This document shows positions 15,992-24,417 of a stretch of DNA of 47,986 bases, piece after piece. The notes below the pieces were generated by a model. That model was not told where the DNA came from and made no database searches. It worked only from the letters and a program-made list of their open reading frames with translations. The stretch comes from Phascolarctobacterium_A sp902463975. Lineage in GTDB: Bacteria; Bacillota; Negativicutes; Acidaminococcales; Acidaminococcaceae. The DNA is taken from contig NZ_CABQHJ010000021.1 of NCBI RefSeq assembly GCF_902463975.1, forward strand, positions 1 to 47,986, read 5' to 3'. How positions within the stretch are numbered: position 1 is the first letter of the stretch; each line of letters opens with the position of its first letter. Made by a program: the position numbers and the translations under genes.

Positions 15992-17182
15992 TTATTTTTC
16001 AGCCTCTACTTGCTGGCGACGCATAGCGGGAATAAGGAAAAAGGCACAGTAAATAAAGGAAAGCAGCACGATTGCGCCGCCGCCGAGACCGATATAAGCG
16101 ATGGAAGCATGCGTACAGATAAGTCCGCCAAGATAGCTGCCGCTGCCGATACCAAGATTATAAATGCCGGAGTAAATCGACATAGCCACAGCGGAGGTAC
16201 TCATAGTAGTTGTGCGCAAAAGCTCTGCCTGGCCTACAACGTTGAAGGCCGTAACGAAGATGCCCCAGATTGCACAGAGCAGCACCAGCAGATAATGATT
16301 GAAGCTTACGGGGTAGAGCAGCAGCAAAACAACTGCAACGCCAAGTACGGTGATGCGGAAGAAGTGATAGCGGCATTTATCGTACCATTTGGAAAAGGCT
16401 GCGCTGCCCAAAAGTCCGGCAGCACCGAAAATAACCAAGGTGATGGTTATCCAGGCATCATCCATCAGAGCAATCTGCTTCAGGTAAGGCTCGATATAGC
16501 TGTAGGCGGTGTAATAGCCGGTGGGGAGTAAAAAGGACATCATATAGAGGCCGATGAGCACAGGATTTTTCAGCATTACCGGCAACTGCGAAAGCGTAAA
16601 CGGTTCGCTTTTTTCCAGCTTGGGGAAGACGAAGAACATATAGGCTAATACGATGAAGGCCAAAACGGCGATGCACATAAAGGCCATGCGCCAGCCTACG
16701 TAAAGGCCGATGATACGTCCTAAAGGCAGGCCGACGATAATGGCGATGGCAGTGCCGGTGACTATCATGCTCATAGCTAGTGCCTTAAAGGGACCGCTTA
16801 CAAGACGCACGGCAATCGGCGAGGCGACCGACCAGAAAATCGAGTGGGCAAAGGCTACGCCGATACGCGAAAGCAGCAGCGTCCAAAAGCCGGTGGCGAA
16901 GGCGGAGGCTACATGCGATATGGCGAACAGGCTGATGGTGGCCAGCAAAAGCTTGCGCAGCGGATAGCGGGAAGCGGCAATCATCAGCGGCAGGCTCATG
17001 AGCATTACAACATAGGCGTAAATGGTAATCAGCATACCGGCCTGCGCTTCCGTCATGCGGAAATCTGCGGCGATATCGGACAAAAGGCCTATGGGCATAA
17101 ATTCCGATGTGTTAAAAATAAAGGCGGAAACGGTCATGCCGATTAACGGCAGCCATTCGCGCGTTGTGATTTTGTTTTCCAT
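15992..17182 (-). CDS. MFS exporter, SotB-like
   Basis: A 396-aa major facilitator with 12 predicted membrane segments. The N-terminus (AFIFNTSEFMPIGLLSDIA) closely follows that of SotB-type sugar/arabinose efflux proteins and the related drug exporters. The actual substrate is unknown. ATG 17182 has AAGGTG about ten bases upstream; an in-frame ATG at 17206 lacks a ribosome-binding site. Monocistronic by spacing, 122 bp upstream of the SEC-C gene. Confidence 0.9.
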   Translation of the reverse strand: MENKITTREWLPLIGMTVSAFIFNTSEFMPIGLLSDIAADFRMTEAQAGMLITIYAYVVMLMSLPLMIAASRYPLRKLLLATISLFAISHVASAFATGFWTLLLSRIGVAFAHSIFWSVASPIAVRLVSGPFKALAMSMIVTGTAIAIIVGLPLGRIIGLYVGWRMAFMCIAVLAFIVLAYMFFVFPKLEKSEPFTLSQLPVMLKNPVLIGLYMMSFLLPTGYYTAYSYIEPYLKQIALMDDAWITITLVIFGAAGLLGSAAFSKWYDKCRYHFFRITVLGVAVVLLLLYPVSFNHYLLVLLCAIWGIFVTAFNVVGQAELLRTTTMSTSAVAMSIYSGIYNLGIGSGSYLGGLICTHASIAYIGLGGGAIVLLSFIYCAFFLIPAMRRQQVEAEK

Positions 17183-17338
17183 ATATATAAAGCACCTTAC
17201 TTTCATTCTATAAAATTGCGCTGAATATTATAGCACAGCATATTTGTGTGCTACAAGCAAAAAGATTGTAAATTATTTGTTGCGGGATAGTGCGGAGGTT
17301 TTCTTTGAAAAGGACTGTCGTTAAGGAGCAAAAACAGT

Positions 17339-17376
17339 AAAGGCGTTCTACTTAAGTATGGTAGAACGCCTTTAAA
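17339..17376 (-). terminator. Terminator of the dehydratase/activase-like operon
   Basis: A perfect stem of about 13 bp, AAAGGCGTTCTAC with GTAGAACGCCTTT, lies 17 bp beyond the stop codon of the 17393-18637 gene. T-rich runs flank it on both sides. Confidence 0.88.
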
Positions 17377-17392
17377 TCTTTTTATGCTTCTT

Positions 17393-18637
17393 TTACTTTG
17401 CTGTCGCCAGCATCAGCTTAATACGGTTTTCCTGATTAACGCGGGCAGCACTGGCATCGTAGTCCAACGCCAAAATATTAGCCTCTTCGGCAATCTCCTT
17501 GATTTTGTTAATCATACCGCGGCCTGCGATGTGGTTAGGCAGGCAGCCGAAGGGCTGAGCACAGATGATATTGGTGTAGCCGCTGTGTACCAGCTCCAGC
17601 ATTTCGGCAGTAAGCAGCCAGCCTTCGCCCATATTGTTGCCGTAGCCGATAACGCCCTTAGCCATAGCCTTGGTTTCCTCATAGGTGGCGGGGGCGCTGA
17701 AGGGAGCGATACTGAGAGCCTGATGCAGGATGCCTTCCATATATTTTAAATACCACATAGCGCCCTTGTTGACACTATATTTAAGCAGACTGCCACCGTA
17801 AAGCTTATAGTCAGTAAGATAAGTATCAACACAGTACATAATGAAATTCATCAGACCGGGCAGCATATATTCGCAGTTCTGACGCTGCAGGAAGGCTTCC
17901 AGATTGTTGTTGCCCAAAGCGGCATATTTGATGTAGATTTCACCGACAATACCGACCTTGATTTTTTCCTTGTTGGTGATAGGCAAATCCGCAAATTCGT
18001 GCGCAATAGCCTTAGTAAGCTGCTTGATGGTACCTAAAGCCTGCGCTTTGCCACTCTTGAAGGCTTCGCTTAAGCGTGCCAGCCATTTTTGCGCCAGTCT
18101 GTCGGCAGCGCCGTGTACAACTTCGTAGGGACGTGTTTTATTCGTCAGGTACATCAGGGTATCGCCGTAAACAACGGCAGCCAAGAACTTATGCACCATG
18201 GATGCGTCCAGATGGAAGCCTGGCTGCTGCTCCAGACCGTTGACGTTGAGGCTGATGACAGGGATGTGCGTAAGGTCGGCTTTTTCCAAAGCCTTGCGCA
18301 GCAGATAGATATAGTTGGAGGCACGGCAGCCGCCACCGGTTTGGGTGATAATCAGCGCAGTGTGCTCCAAATCATATTTGCCGCTTTCCAGAGCGTTTAT
18401 CAGCTGGCCGATAACCAGCAGTGCCGGATAGCAGATATCATTATTGACGTATTTCAGACCGGTTTCGATTACCTCGCGGCCGGTATTGTGCAGAACCTCG
18501 GCTTTGTAGCCGCAGCTTACGAGTGCTGCCTGCAGCAGTGAAAAATGCATAGGCAGCATGCCGGGTATAAGTATAGTATGCGTTTTTTTCATATCCTCCG
18601 TGAAGGGGGTAAACTTAACGTTAGCTGCTGGTAGCAT
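17393..18637 (-). CDS. 2-hydroxyacyl-CoA dehydratase-like (HgdB-type) protein
   Basis: A 414-aa protein matching the dehydratase-like part of the large activase/dehydratase proteins of anaerobes. Three cysteines stand where HgdB-type subunits bind an iron-sulfur cluster: ICYPALL (Cys69), GGGCRASNY (Cys104) and QPFGCLP (Cys365). The reaction is unknown; family members use electrons supplied by an ATP-dependent activase to drive low-potential chemistry. It follows the two-activase-domain gene after seven bases and shares its transcript. ATG 18637 was chosen since AGGAGA lies seven bases upstream; TTG 18643 is too close to it. In many relatives this domain is fused to the upstream protein; here it is separate, with its own ribosome-binding site. 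Confidence 0.82.
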   Translation of the reverse strand: MLPAANVKFTPFTEDMKKTHTILIPGMLPMHFSLLQAALVSCGYKAEVLHNTGREVIETGLKYVNNDICYPALLVIGQLINALESGKYDLEHTALIITQTGGGCRASNYIYLLRKALEKADLTHIPVISLNVNGLEQQPGFHLDASMVHKFLAAVVYGDTLMYLTNKTRPYEVVHGAADRLAQKWLARLSEAFKSGKAQALGTIKQLTKAIAHEFADLPITNKEKIKVGIVGEIYIKYAALGNNNLEAFLQRQNCEYMLPGLMNFIMYCVDTYLTDYKLYGGSLLKYSVNKGAMWYLKYMEGILHQALSIAPFSAPATYEETKAMAKGVIGYGNNMGEGWLLTAEMLELVHSGYTNIICAQPFGCLPNHIAGRGMINKIKEIAEEANILALDYDASAARVNQENRIKLMLATAK

Positions 18638-18650
18638 ATGCAAATCTCCT

Positions 18651-21590
18651 TTAATTATTATCTATATCGAAAAGCTGGGCTGCGGAGAACAGACTGCGGA
18701 TGCGGATTTTGGCAGCACCAAGGTTGTCGATATCGTCTATTTTTATTTGTGTATAGATGCGTCCGCGTTCTTCGAGGAGGCGGCGGCATTCATCGGCCGT
18801 AATCGCATCGCAGCCGCAGCCGAAGCTTACAAGCTGAATCAGATGCATATCAGGATTTTGGGCAACATATTCGGCTGCCGCATACAGGCGGCCGTGATAG
18901 GTCCACTGGTTGAGCACCTGCAGGTCGCGGTTGAGTTCCTTGGTCTTAATATGACTGCTTACGGCATCCTCACTGACGAGGGCAGCACCCATGTTGGTAA
19001 TCAGGCGGTCGATACTGTGGTTGACCTTGGGGTCGATGTGATAGGGACGGCCTGCCAGTACAACGATAGGCTTATGCTCTTCGCGTGCCTTACTGATGAT
19101 TTGCTGTCCTTTAGCCTTTACCTGTGCTTCATAGTCATAAAAGGCAGTGAAGGCAGCATCAACTGCCTTGCGGATTTCATCCTTAGTGATATCCGGATAA
19201 GCCTTGGCAAACATTTCCTGCAGCTTTTTGACCAGCTTCTTTTTATGGAGCAGGCCAAGATAATCATAGAAGAAATGTATCTCGGGCTTATTCAGATCAC
19301 GGATATTGGCGTGCAGCACTTCGGGATAATAGGCTACGACAGGGCAATTATAGCAGTTTTCAGTGCCCTGTTCATCTATATTATAGGTCATGCAGGGATA
19401 GAAGATGTTCGTGATTCCCTGCTGCAGGAGCCATTTGATATGTCCGTGCATCAGCTTAGCCGGATAGCAGACGGTGTCGCTGGGGATGGTTCCCTGACCA
19501 AGACGGTAAATAGTTTTGTTTTCAATCGGACTATGGACAACCTTGAAGCCCAGGCTGGAGAGTAAGGCATTCCAGAAGGGGAGCAGCTCATACATATTCA
19601 GGCCCATAGGTATACCCATAATGCCGCGTTTAGGAGTTTCGTTAACAGGCAATTCCTTGAGCAGCTGCAGCTTTTGACGGTACAGGTTCAGCTCATCCTT
19701 GGGTGCCATGTGGGTGATGGGACGCTCGCAGCGGTTGCCGCTGATAAAGCGTTTGCCGCCAGCAAAGGTGTTGACTGTGAGGTGGCAATGATTATTGCAC
19801 AGGCCGCAGGTCATACCCTTGACGGTATGAACGAATTCACCCAGCTGCTGCAGGTTGAGCAGCGTTGTCTGATGCGGTGCGTCCTTGTAGCGGCGTTGTG
19901 CGTACAGGGCAGCGCCGTAAGCTCCCATAAGGCCGGCAATATTGGGACGGATAACATTCAAATCCATTTCCTGCTCAAAGGCGCGCAGTACGCAGTCATT
20001 GAGGAAGGTGCCTCCCTGAACTACGATGTGCTTGCCGATGGCCTCCTTGCTGGCCGGACGGATAACCTTATATAAAGCGTTTTTGACAATACTGATGGAC
20101 AGTCCGGCGCTGATGTTGGCAACGGAGGCACCGTCCTTCTGTGCCTGCTTAACGCTGCTGTTCATAAACACGGTGCAGCGGCTGCCTAAATCTACCGGCA
20201 TATCTGCTTTAAGACCGATTTGCGCGAACTGCTCGGCTGTGTAGCCCAGAATTTCGGCAAAGGTCTGCAAAAAGCTGCCGCAGCCGCTGGAGCAGGCTTC
20301 GTTCAGAAAGATATTATCGATGGCACCGTTATGGATTTTCAGGCACTTCATATCCTGTCCGCCGATGTCCAGAATGAAATCTACCTCTGGCTCCAGATAT
20401 TGGGCAGCATAAAAGTGCGCCATTGTTTCTACGATACCATAGTCAACACCGAAGCCGTGGCGAATCAGCTCCTCGCCGTAACCGGTGACTGCACCTGCCA
20501 ACAGGTGGCAATTCGGATATTTTGTATAGAAATCGGTAAGATAATTGCGGACGGCAACAACAGGATTACCCTTGTTGCTTTGATAGAAGGAGTCAAGCAG
20601 CTTGCCGTCTGGACTCATAACAGCGATTTTAATAGTCGTGCTGCCGGAATCAATACCGATAAAGGCTTCGCTGGCCTCCGCAGGGGTGCCGATAGCGACA
20701 CTTTCCTTAGAGTGACGCTTCTTAAAAACAGTATATTCGCCTTCGTTTTTAAACAGCGGCGGCAGATGTTCAAAGCTGTGCTGTGCTGCTGCTGCCTGCA
20801 GTTTGGCGGGCAGAGTGGTAAGGTCCACCTCGTGCTCGGCACAGAAGGCTGCACCCATTGCTACATAAAGCAGGCTGTTTTCCGGGCAGACACCTTTGAT
20901 ATTCAGAACACTGTCAAAGGCATCGCGCAGACAGCTCATAAAGGTGAGCGGTCCGCCCAGGTAGAGAACGTTGCCGCTGATGGGACGGCCTTTGGCAAGA
21001 CCTGTGATGGCCTGGCTGGCTACAGCGTGAAAGATGCTGGCTGCTAGGTCGCTTTTTTCTGCTCCCTGGTTGAGCAGCGGCTGGATATCGCTCTTGGCGA
21101 AAACGCCGCAGCGGCTGGCAATGGTGTAGGTGTTATGTGCCTGCTGTGCCAGCTCGTTCATCTGGGGTGTTTCTACATTCAGCAGGGAAGCCATCTGATC
21201 TATGAAGGCGCCAGTGCCGCCGGCGCAGCTGTCGTTCATGCGCGCATCAAAATGGCGGCCTAAAAAGAGAATTTTGGCGTCCTCGCCACCAAGCTCAATG
21301 ATGGAGTCGGTTCCGGGATTGAGCTTTTCAGCGCAGATTTTTTCCGCAAAAACCTCCTGCACGAATTGCAGTCCGCAGCTGTCCGCTACACCGATACCGC
21401 CGCTGCCGCTGATGGCTAGACGTGCGCTATGCAAGGTAGGGAATTTAGTCATCAATTCTTTATGTAAGGCCAGAATTTTTTCTGCTATCTGGCTGTAATG
21501 TCTTTCGTATTTATGGAATAGCAGATTGCCCGCATCGTCGAGTACGGCGATTTTAATGGTAGTACTGCCAACATCTAATCCTATCTGCAT
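18651..21590 (-). CDS. Tandem acyl-CoA dehydratase activase (BadF/HgdC-type) plus DUF2229
   Basis: A 979-aa protein with two ASKHA ATPase domains of the HgdC/BadF type. Each has a phosphate loop (DVGSTTIKIAV at 6; DSGSTTIKIAV at 314) and two cysteines that in HgdC ligate a [4Fe-4S] cluster at the dimer interface (Cys122 and Cys161; Cys433 and Cys472). From about residue 590 follows a DUF2229-type region with CGLCNNHC (595, 598, 602) and Cys621, probably a further cluster. The expected job is ATP-driven low-potential electron transfer to the dehydratase-like partner encoded immediately downstream. Having both activase modules in one chain would let it form the two-fold cluster site internally. 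The substrate is unknown; no CoA-transferase or acyl-CoA gene is adjacent. Confidence 0.88.
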   Translation of the reverse strand: MQIGLDVGSTTIKIAVLDDAGNLLFHKYERHYSQIAEKILALHKELMTKFPTLHSARLAISGSGGIGVADSCGLQFVQEVFAEKICAEKLNPGTDSIIELGGEDAKILFLGRHFDARMNDSCAGGTGAFIDQMASLLNVETPQMNELAQQAHNTYTIASRCGVFAKSDIQPLLNQGAEKSDLAASIFHAVASQAITGLAKGRPISGNVLYLGGPLTFMSCLRDAFDSVLNIKGVCPENSLLYVAMGAAFCAEHEVDLTTLPAKLQAAAAQHSFEHLPPLFKNEGEYTVFKKRHSKESVAIGTPAEASEAFIGIDSGSTTIKIAVMSPDGKLLDSFYQSNKGNPVVAVRNYLTDFYTKYPNCHLLAGAVTGYGEELIRHGFGVDYGIVETMAHFYAAQYLEPEVDFILDIGGQDMKCLKIHNGAIDNIFLNEACSSGCGSFLQTFAEILGYTAEQFAQIGLKADMPVDLGSRCTVFMNSSVKQAQKDGASVANISAGLSISIVKNALYKVIRPASKEAIGKHIVVQGGTFLNDCVLRAFEQEMDLNVIRPNIAGLMGAYGAALYAQRRYKDAPHQTTLLNLQQLGEFVHTVKGMTCGLCNNHCHLTVNTFAGGKRFISGNRCERPITHMAPKDELNLYRQKLQLLKELPVNETPKRGIMGIPMGLNMYELLPFWNALLSSLGFKVVHSPIENKTIYRLGQGTIPSDTVCYPAKLMHGHIKWLLQQGITNIFYPCMTYNIDEQGTENCYNCPVVAYYPEVLHANIRDLNKPEIHFFYDYLGLLHKKKLVKKLQEMFAKAYPDITKDEIRKAVDAAFTAFYDYEAQVKAKGQQIISKAREEHKPIVVLAGRPYHIDPKVNHSIDRLITNMGAALVSEDAVSSHIKTKELNRDLQVLNQWTYHGRLYAAAEYVAQNPDMHLIQLVSFGCGCDAITADECRRLLEERGRIYTQIKIDDIDNLGAAKIRIRSLFSAAQLFDIDNN

Positions 21591-21875
21591 AGTAACCTCC
21601 TGCGAATATGACTTTCAGACTGGTGCCTGATGCCTGTTCACATTCTTTTTTATAATCTAGGCTGAAAATTCCTCAGTCTATATTGTAATACTTTAGCTGT
21701 AATTAGTAAAAGGTGCCAACAATATTTAAAGTAAAAAAAGTGTGAAACCTTGTGGTTTACTTTTATTGTGTTCAATATGTAGCATATATTTGCTAAGCAT
21801 GTACATGATAAAAAACTTTTTAGTAATAAATATAATAAAAAACCGTAAAGCCATATGTGGCTCTACGCATAACAA

Positions 21876-21917
21876 AAGGACTGCGCTAAGACTGTAGCAG
21901 TCGGAAGCGCAGTCCTT
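21876..21917. terminator. Two-tier hairpin, possible terminator
   Basis: A 12-bp stem, AAGGACTGCGCT with AGCGCAGTCCTT, encloses a second hairpin GACTG-TAG-CAGTC. On the minus strand it is followed by TTTTGTTAT, on the plus strand by TTGCTTAT. It does not follow any annotated gene, so it may end a small RNA or catch read-through. Confidence 0.55.
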
Positions 21918-22039
21918 GCTTATCTAAATTATAGCAAAGATTTTGTGAAAAAGTTGTGATTTTATAAGTGTATTAATATAGGCTTGTAATGATAAGGCTG
22001 TTGTAATTATATTATTGTTTTAGGCGAGCAGGGGTTGCA

Positions 22040-22092
22040 GTACTTCGAGTAAATTTACTCAAGTACGATTTACTAAAGTATACTTGAGTAAA
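22040..22092. repeat. Fourfold TTTACT(C/A)AAGTA operator-like array
   Basis: Four copies of one 12-13-bp motif in 53 bp: 22040-22053 (reverse, one extra base), 22054-22066 (forward), 22069-22081 (forward, TTTACTAAAGTA) and 22081-22092 (reverse). Copies 1/2 and 2/4 form inverted repeats. No gene start is adjacent. This looks like a multi-site transcription factor target or a foldable DNA/RNA element. Confidence 0.7.
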
Positions 22093-22170
22093 TTCATAAG
22101 CGCATATGAGAAAGTGCGGATTAATTATGTACGTACTCTGTTAGCTTAGCAATGCTTTTACGCAAAAGAA

Positions 22171-22208
22171 AAGCATACAGACTATGTTGAGCAGTAGTCT
22201 GTATGCTT
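22171..22208 (-). terminator. Terminator of the Na/Pi cotransporter gene
   Basis: A perfect 14-bp stem, AAGCATACAGACTA with TAGTCTGTATGCTT, followed on the minus strand by TTCTTTTGCG. It lies 18 bp beyond the stop codon. Confidence 0.88.
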
Positions 22209-22226
22209 GCTGTTGCTTTATAAGCT

Positions 22227-23834
22227 TTAGAATGTTCCCTGCACCAGCTGGGCAATGTTCTTGGAATGATCGGATACACGCTTCATATTAATCAGCAGCT
22301 CCATCATAACAAAGCCTGCAGTAGGATTGCAGATATGTTCGTTAAGGCGCGTGATATGATTCTTACGGATTTCCTTCTGGTATTGCTTAACCTCACGGCA
22401 CAGACGCACAGCGTCCTCCGCAATAACCTTATCATTTTTCTCCAGCGCTTCCAGCGCACGTCCGGAGGCACGCAGTACCATTTCGCTGAGCTGCAGCAGC
22501 TCGGCCTTAGCCTCGTCAGAGAAAACCACGTCCTCCTCAACAAGCTTGCGTGCGCGTTTAGCCAATGTTTCACCATGGTCACCGATACGTTCGATATCCG
22601 TGCAGGCGTGCAAAAGACCGGTGTGGCGTGTCGTCAGGCTTTCGCTCATTTCAGAGGAGCTCATCTGCGTCAGATAGTCGGTAATATCTCGCTCCAACGC
22701 ATCGACAACAGGCTCGTGCTCCAAAACGTATTTTACCTTGTCGGCATCAAAGCTTTGAATAGCCTCCATGCCAAGACGCACGTCCTTACGTGCCAGCTCG
22801 CCCATACGCACAACCTCTTTGACAGCAAGGCTGATAGCGATAGAGGGAGTGTTCAGCATGTTTTTGTCAAGATAAACAGGGCGCATGGAGATGATTTCTG
22901 CCTTGCCGGGCACAATCTTTTCTACCAGCTTGATGAAAGGGTTAACAAAGGGCATAAAGAGCAGCGTGTTCAAAATGTTGAACGCCGAGTGCGCATTCGC
23001 AATCTGGCGTGCGATATCATTGGCAGGTGAAACGATTAATACGAACTTGATGAAGAACGGCATCAAGATTACGAAAATTATACTGCCGATAACGTTGAAC
23101 ATTACATGGGCTGCAGCTACACGCTTAGCCGTAAGGTTAGCACGCAGCGAAGCGAGTACGGCAGTAATACAGGTACCGATATTGTCGCCGAGCAGTACAG
23201 GAATCGCACCCTCCAGCGGAATAAGTCCCTGACCGGCCATGGCGATAAGAATACCGATGGTAGCACTGCTGGACTGAATCAGCACAGTCATAATCATACC
23301 GATGCCGATGCCCAGCAACGGATTGCTGGAGAAAACCTCGATGAAATGCACAAAGCCGGGATAGTTACGCAGAGGCATAACCGCCTTGCCCATCATATCC
23401 ATGCCCAGCATCAGAATACCGAAGCCCAGCATAACCTGACCAAGATATTTTGTGCGGCTTTTTCTCGCCAGCAGCTGCATCAAAAAGCCGATGAAGATTA
23501 AAATCGTGATATAATCGGAAAGCTTGAAGGCGATGAGCTGTGCCGTCATAGTAGTACCGATGTTGGCACCCATGATAATGCCGAAGCCCTGCTTCAGTGT
23601 GAGCAGGCCCGCATTTACCAGGCCTACGGTCATAACGGTGGTAGCACCGCTGGCCTGCAGCACTGCAGTAACAACTGCGCCCAACAGAATGCCCATAGCG
23701 AGCACGCCTGTCATGGCTTCCAAAATCTTTTGCAGCTTAGCGCCGGCAGCCTTTTGCAGACCGTCACCCATTAGCTGCATACCATACATAAACAAGGCGA
23801 TACCGCCTAAAAATGCCAAGAAATAAGCAAGCAT
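22227..23834 (-). CDS. Na/Pi cotransporter family protein (NptA-PhoU type)
   Basis: A 535-aa inner-membrane protein. Residues 1 to about 310 hold two inverted Na/Pi-cotransporter repeats with the diagnostic motifs QASGATTVMTVG (near 60) and IQSSSATIGI (near 187). The C-terminal 200 residues are a helical PhoU-like domain. Likely role: sodium-coupled phosphate transport, with the PhoU part tuning it; direction and affinity cannot be read from sequence. Monocistronic with its own terminator. No Pho regulator or pst genes are present in the window. Confidence 0.93.
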   Translation of the reverse strand: MLAYFLAFLGGIALFMYGMQLMGDGLQKAAGAKLQKILEAMTGVLAMGILLGAVVTAVLQASGATTVMTVGLVNAGLLTLKQGFGIIMGANIGTTMTAQLIAFKLSDYITILIFIGFLMQLLARKSRTKYLGQVMLGFGILMLGMDMMGKAVMPLRNYPGFVHFIEVFSSNPLLGIGIGMIMTVLIQSSSATIGILIAMAGQGLIPLEGAIPVLLGDNIGTCITAVLASLRANLTAKRVAAAHVMFNVIGSIIFVILMPFFIKFVLIVSPANDIARQIANAHSAFNILNTLLFMPFVNPFIKLVEKIVPGKAEIISMRPVYLDKNMLNTPSIAISLAVKEVVRMGELARKDVRLGMEAIQSFDADKVKYVLEHEPVVDALERDITDYLTQMSSSEMSESLTTRHTGLLHACTDIERIGDHGETLAKRARKLVEEDVVFSDEAKAELLQLSEMVLRASGRALEALEKNDKVIAEDAVRLCREVKQYQKEIRKNHITRLNEHICNPTAGFVMMELLINMKRVSDHSKNIAQLVQGTF

Positions 23835-23988
23835 AAAAAATAAGTCCCCTTTTTTAATTTGTATGCATCCATGATTGCTGAAAAACAGCTCATATCTATA
23901 CTTATTATACTAGAAATTTTATGAGGTTAAAAGTGCGTAAAGAACTTTACATAAATTTTACATTAATCAAAATGCTTTCAAAGCAAAA

Positions 23989-24024
23989 AAATACACCGCA
24001 CATTTCGCACGGTGCGGTGTATTT
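23989..24024 (-). terminator. Terminator of the thioredoxin-fold gene
   Basis: AAATACACCGCAC pairs with GTGCGGTGTATTT across a short loop, with T runs on both strands, 31 bp after the stop codon. Confidence 0.85.
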
Positions 24025-24054
24025 TAAGGAGAGGTGTATGATGAAAAGATATGT

Positions 24055-24294
24055 TTAGGAGAGTTGCTTTATAAGAGTCATGGCTTCATCTACCGAAAGC
24101 GTGCTGCCGACAGCAACTAATTTTTCGTCGATGACTAAAGCGGGGAAGGCCATCACTCCATAGGCCACTACCTTTTGGAATTCGGAAACTTTTTCAAACT
24201 CAGCCTTAACCTTGAGCTTCTTTAAAGCAATAGCAGTATTCTGCAGCAGCAGCTCTGCCTGCTTAGTCATGGGGCCAAGAATTTTAACGTGCAT
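24055..24294 (-). CDS. Thioredoxin-fold protein lacking the CxxC active site
   Basis: A 79-aa protein clearly related to the small redox-active disulfide protein 2 family: the cis-proline segment YGVMAFPALVID and the C-terminal LSVDEAMTLIKQL are intact. The usual active-site segment GxxCPxC near residue 10 reads LGPMTKQAE, with Thr and Ala at the two cysteine positions. No cysteine occurs anywhere in the chain, so disulfide exchange is impossible. It may bind a partner protein or be degenerate. ATG 24294 follows AGGTGA; GTG 24303 lies within that site. It is 115 bp downstream of the amino acid ABC genes on the same strand. Confidence 0.85.
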   Translation of the reverse strand: MHVKILGPMTKQAELLLQNTAIALKKLKVKAEFEKVSEFQKVVAYGVMAFPALVIDEKLVAVGSTLSVDEAMTLIKQLS

Positions 24295-24417
24295 TGAAAT
24301 CACCTTTCTTTGCTTGCCTTGTTCAATAGGTTCCTTTCATCCTCGAGTATTATTGTAACAAACATATATGACAAAGGTAGGTGTAATCTGTGAATTAATT
24401 TAGAAACCTTTATCTGA

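Larger units (their letters stand above)
21591..22226. other. Intergenic region with structured repeats, no CDS
   Basis: This 636-bp gap lies between two minus-strand genes. I find no credible open frame (the best is a 12-codon ATG frame at 22106 without a ribosome-binding site). It contains an imperfect inverted repeat (21844-21867), a two-tier hairpin (21876-21917), a fourfold palindromic array (22040-22092) and the terminator of the Na/Pi gene (22171-22208). The stretch 21591-21840 is AT-rich and presumably carries the promoter of the activase operon; I could not assign clear -35/-10 boxes. Confidence 0.6.

Noticed and set aside
18638..18653. The split between the activase and dehydratase-like genes as a sequencing frameshift
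   Set aside because: The upstream gene ends in TAA and the downstream ATG has AGGAGA at seven bases, a proper gene boundary. A frameshift cannot be fully excluded without reads.
22106..22144. A 12-codon ATG frame in the intergenic region
   Set aside because: No ribosome-binding site and too short to support without conservation.
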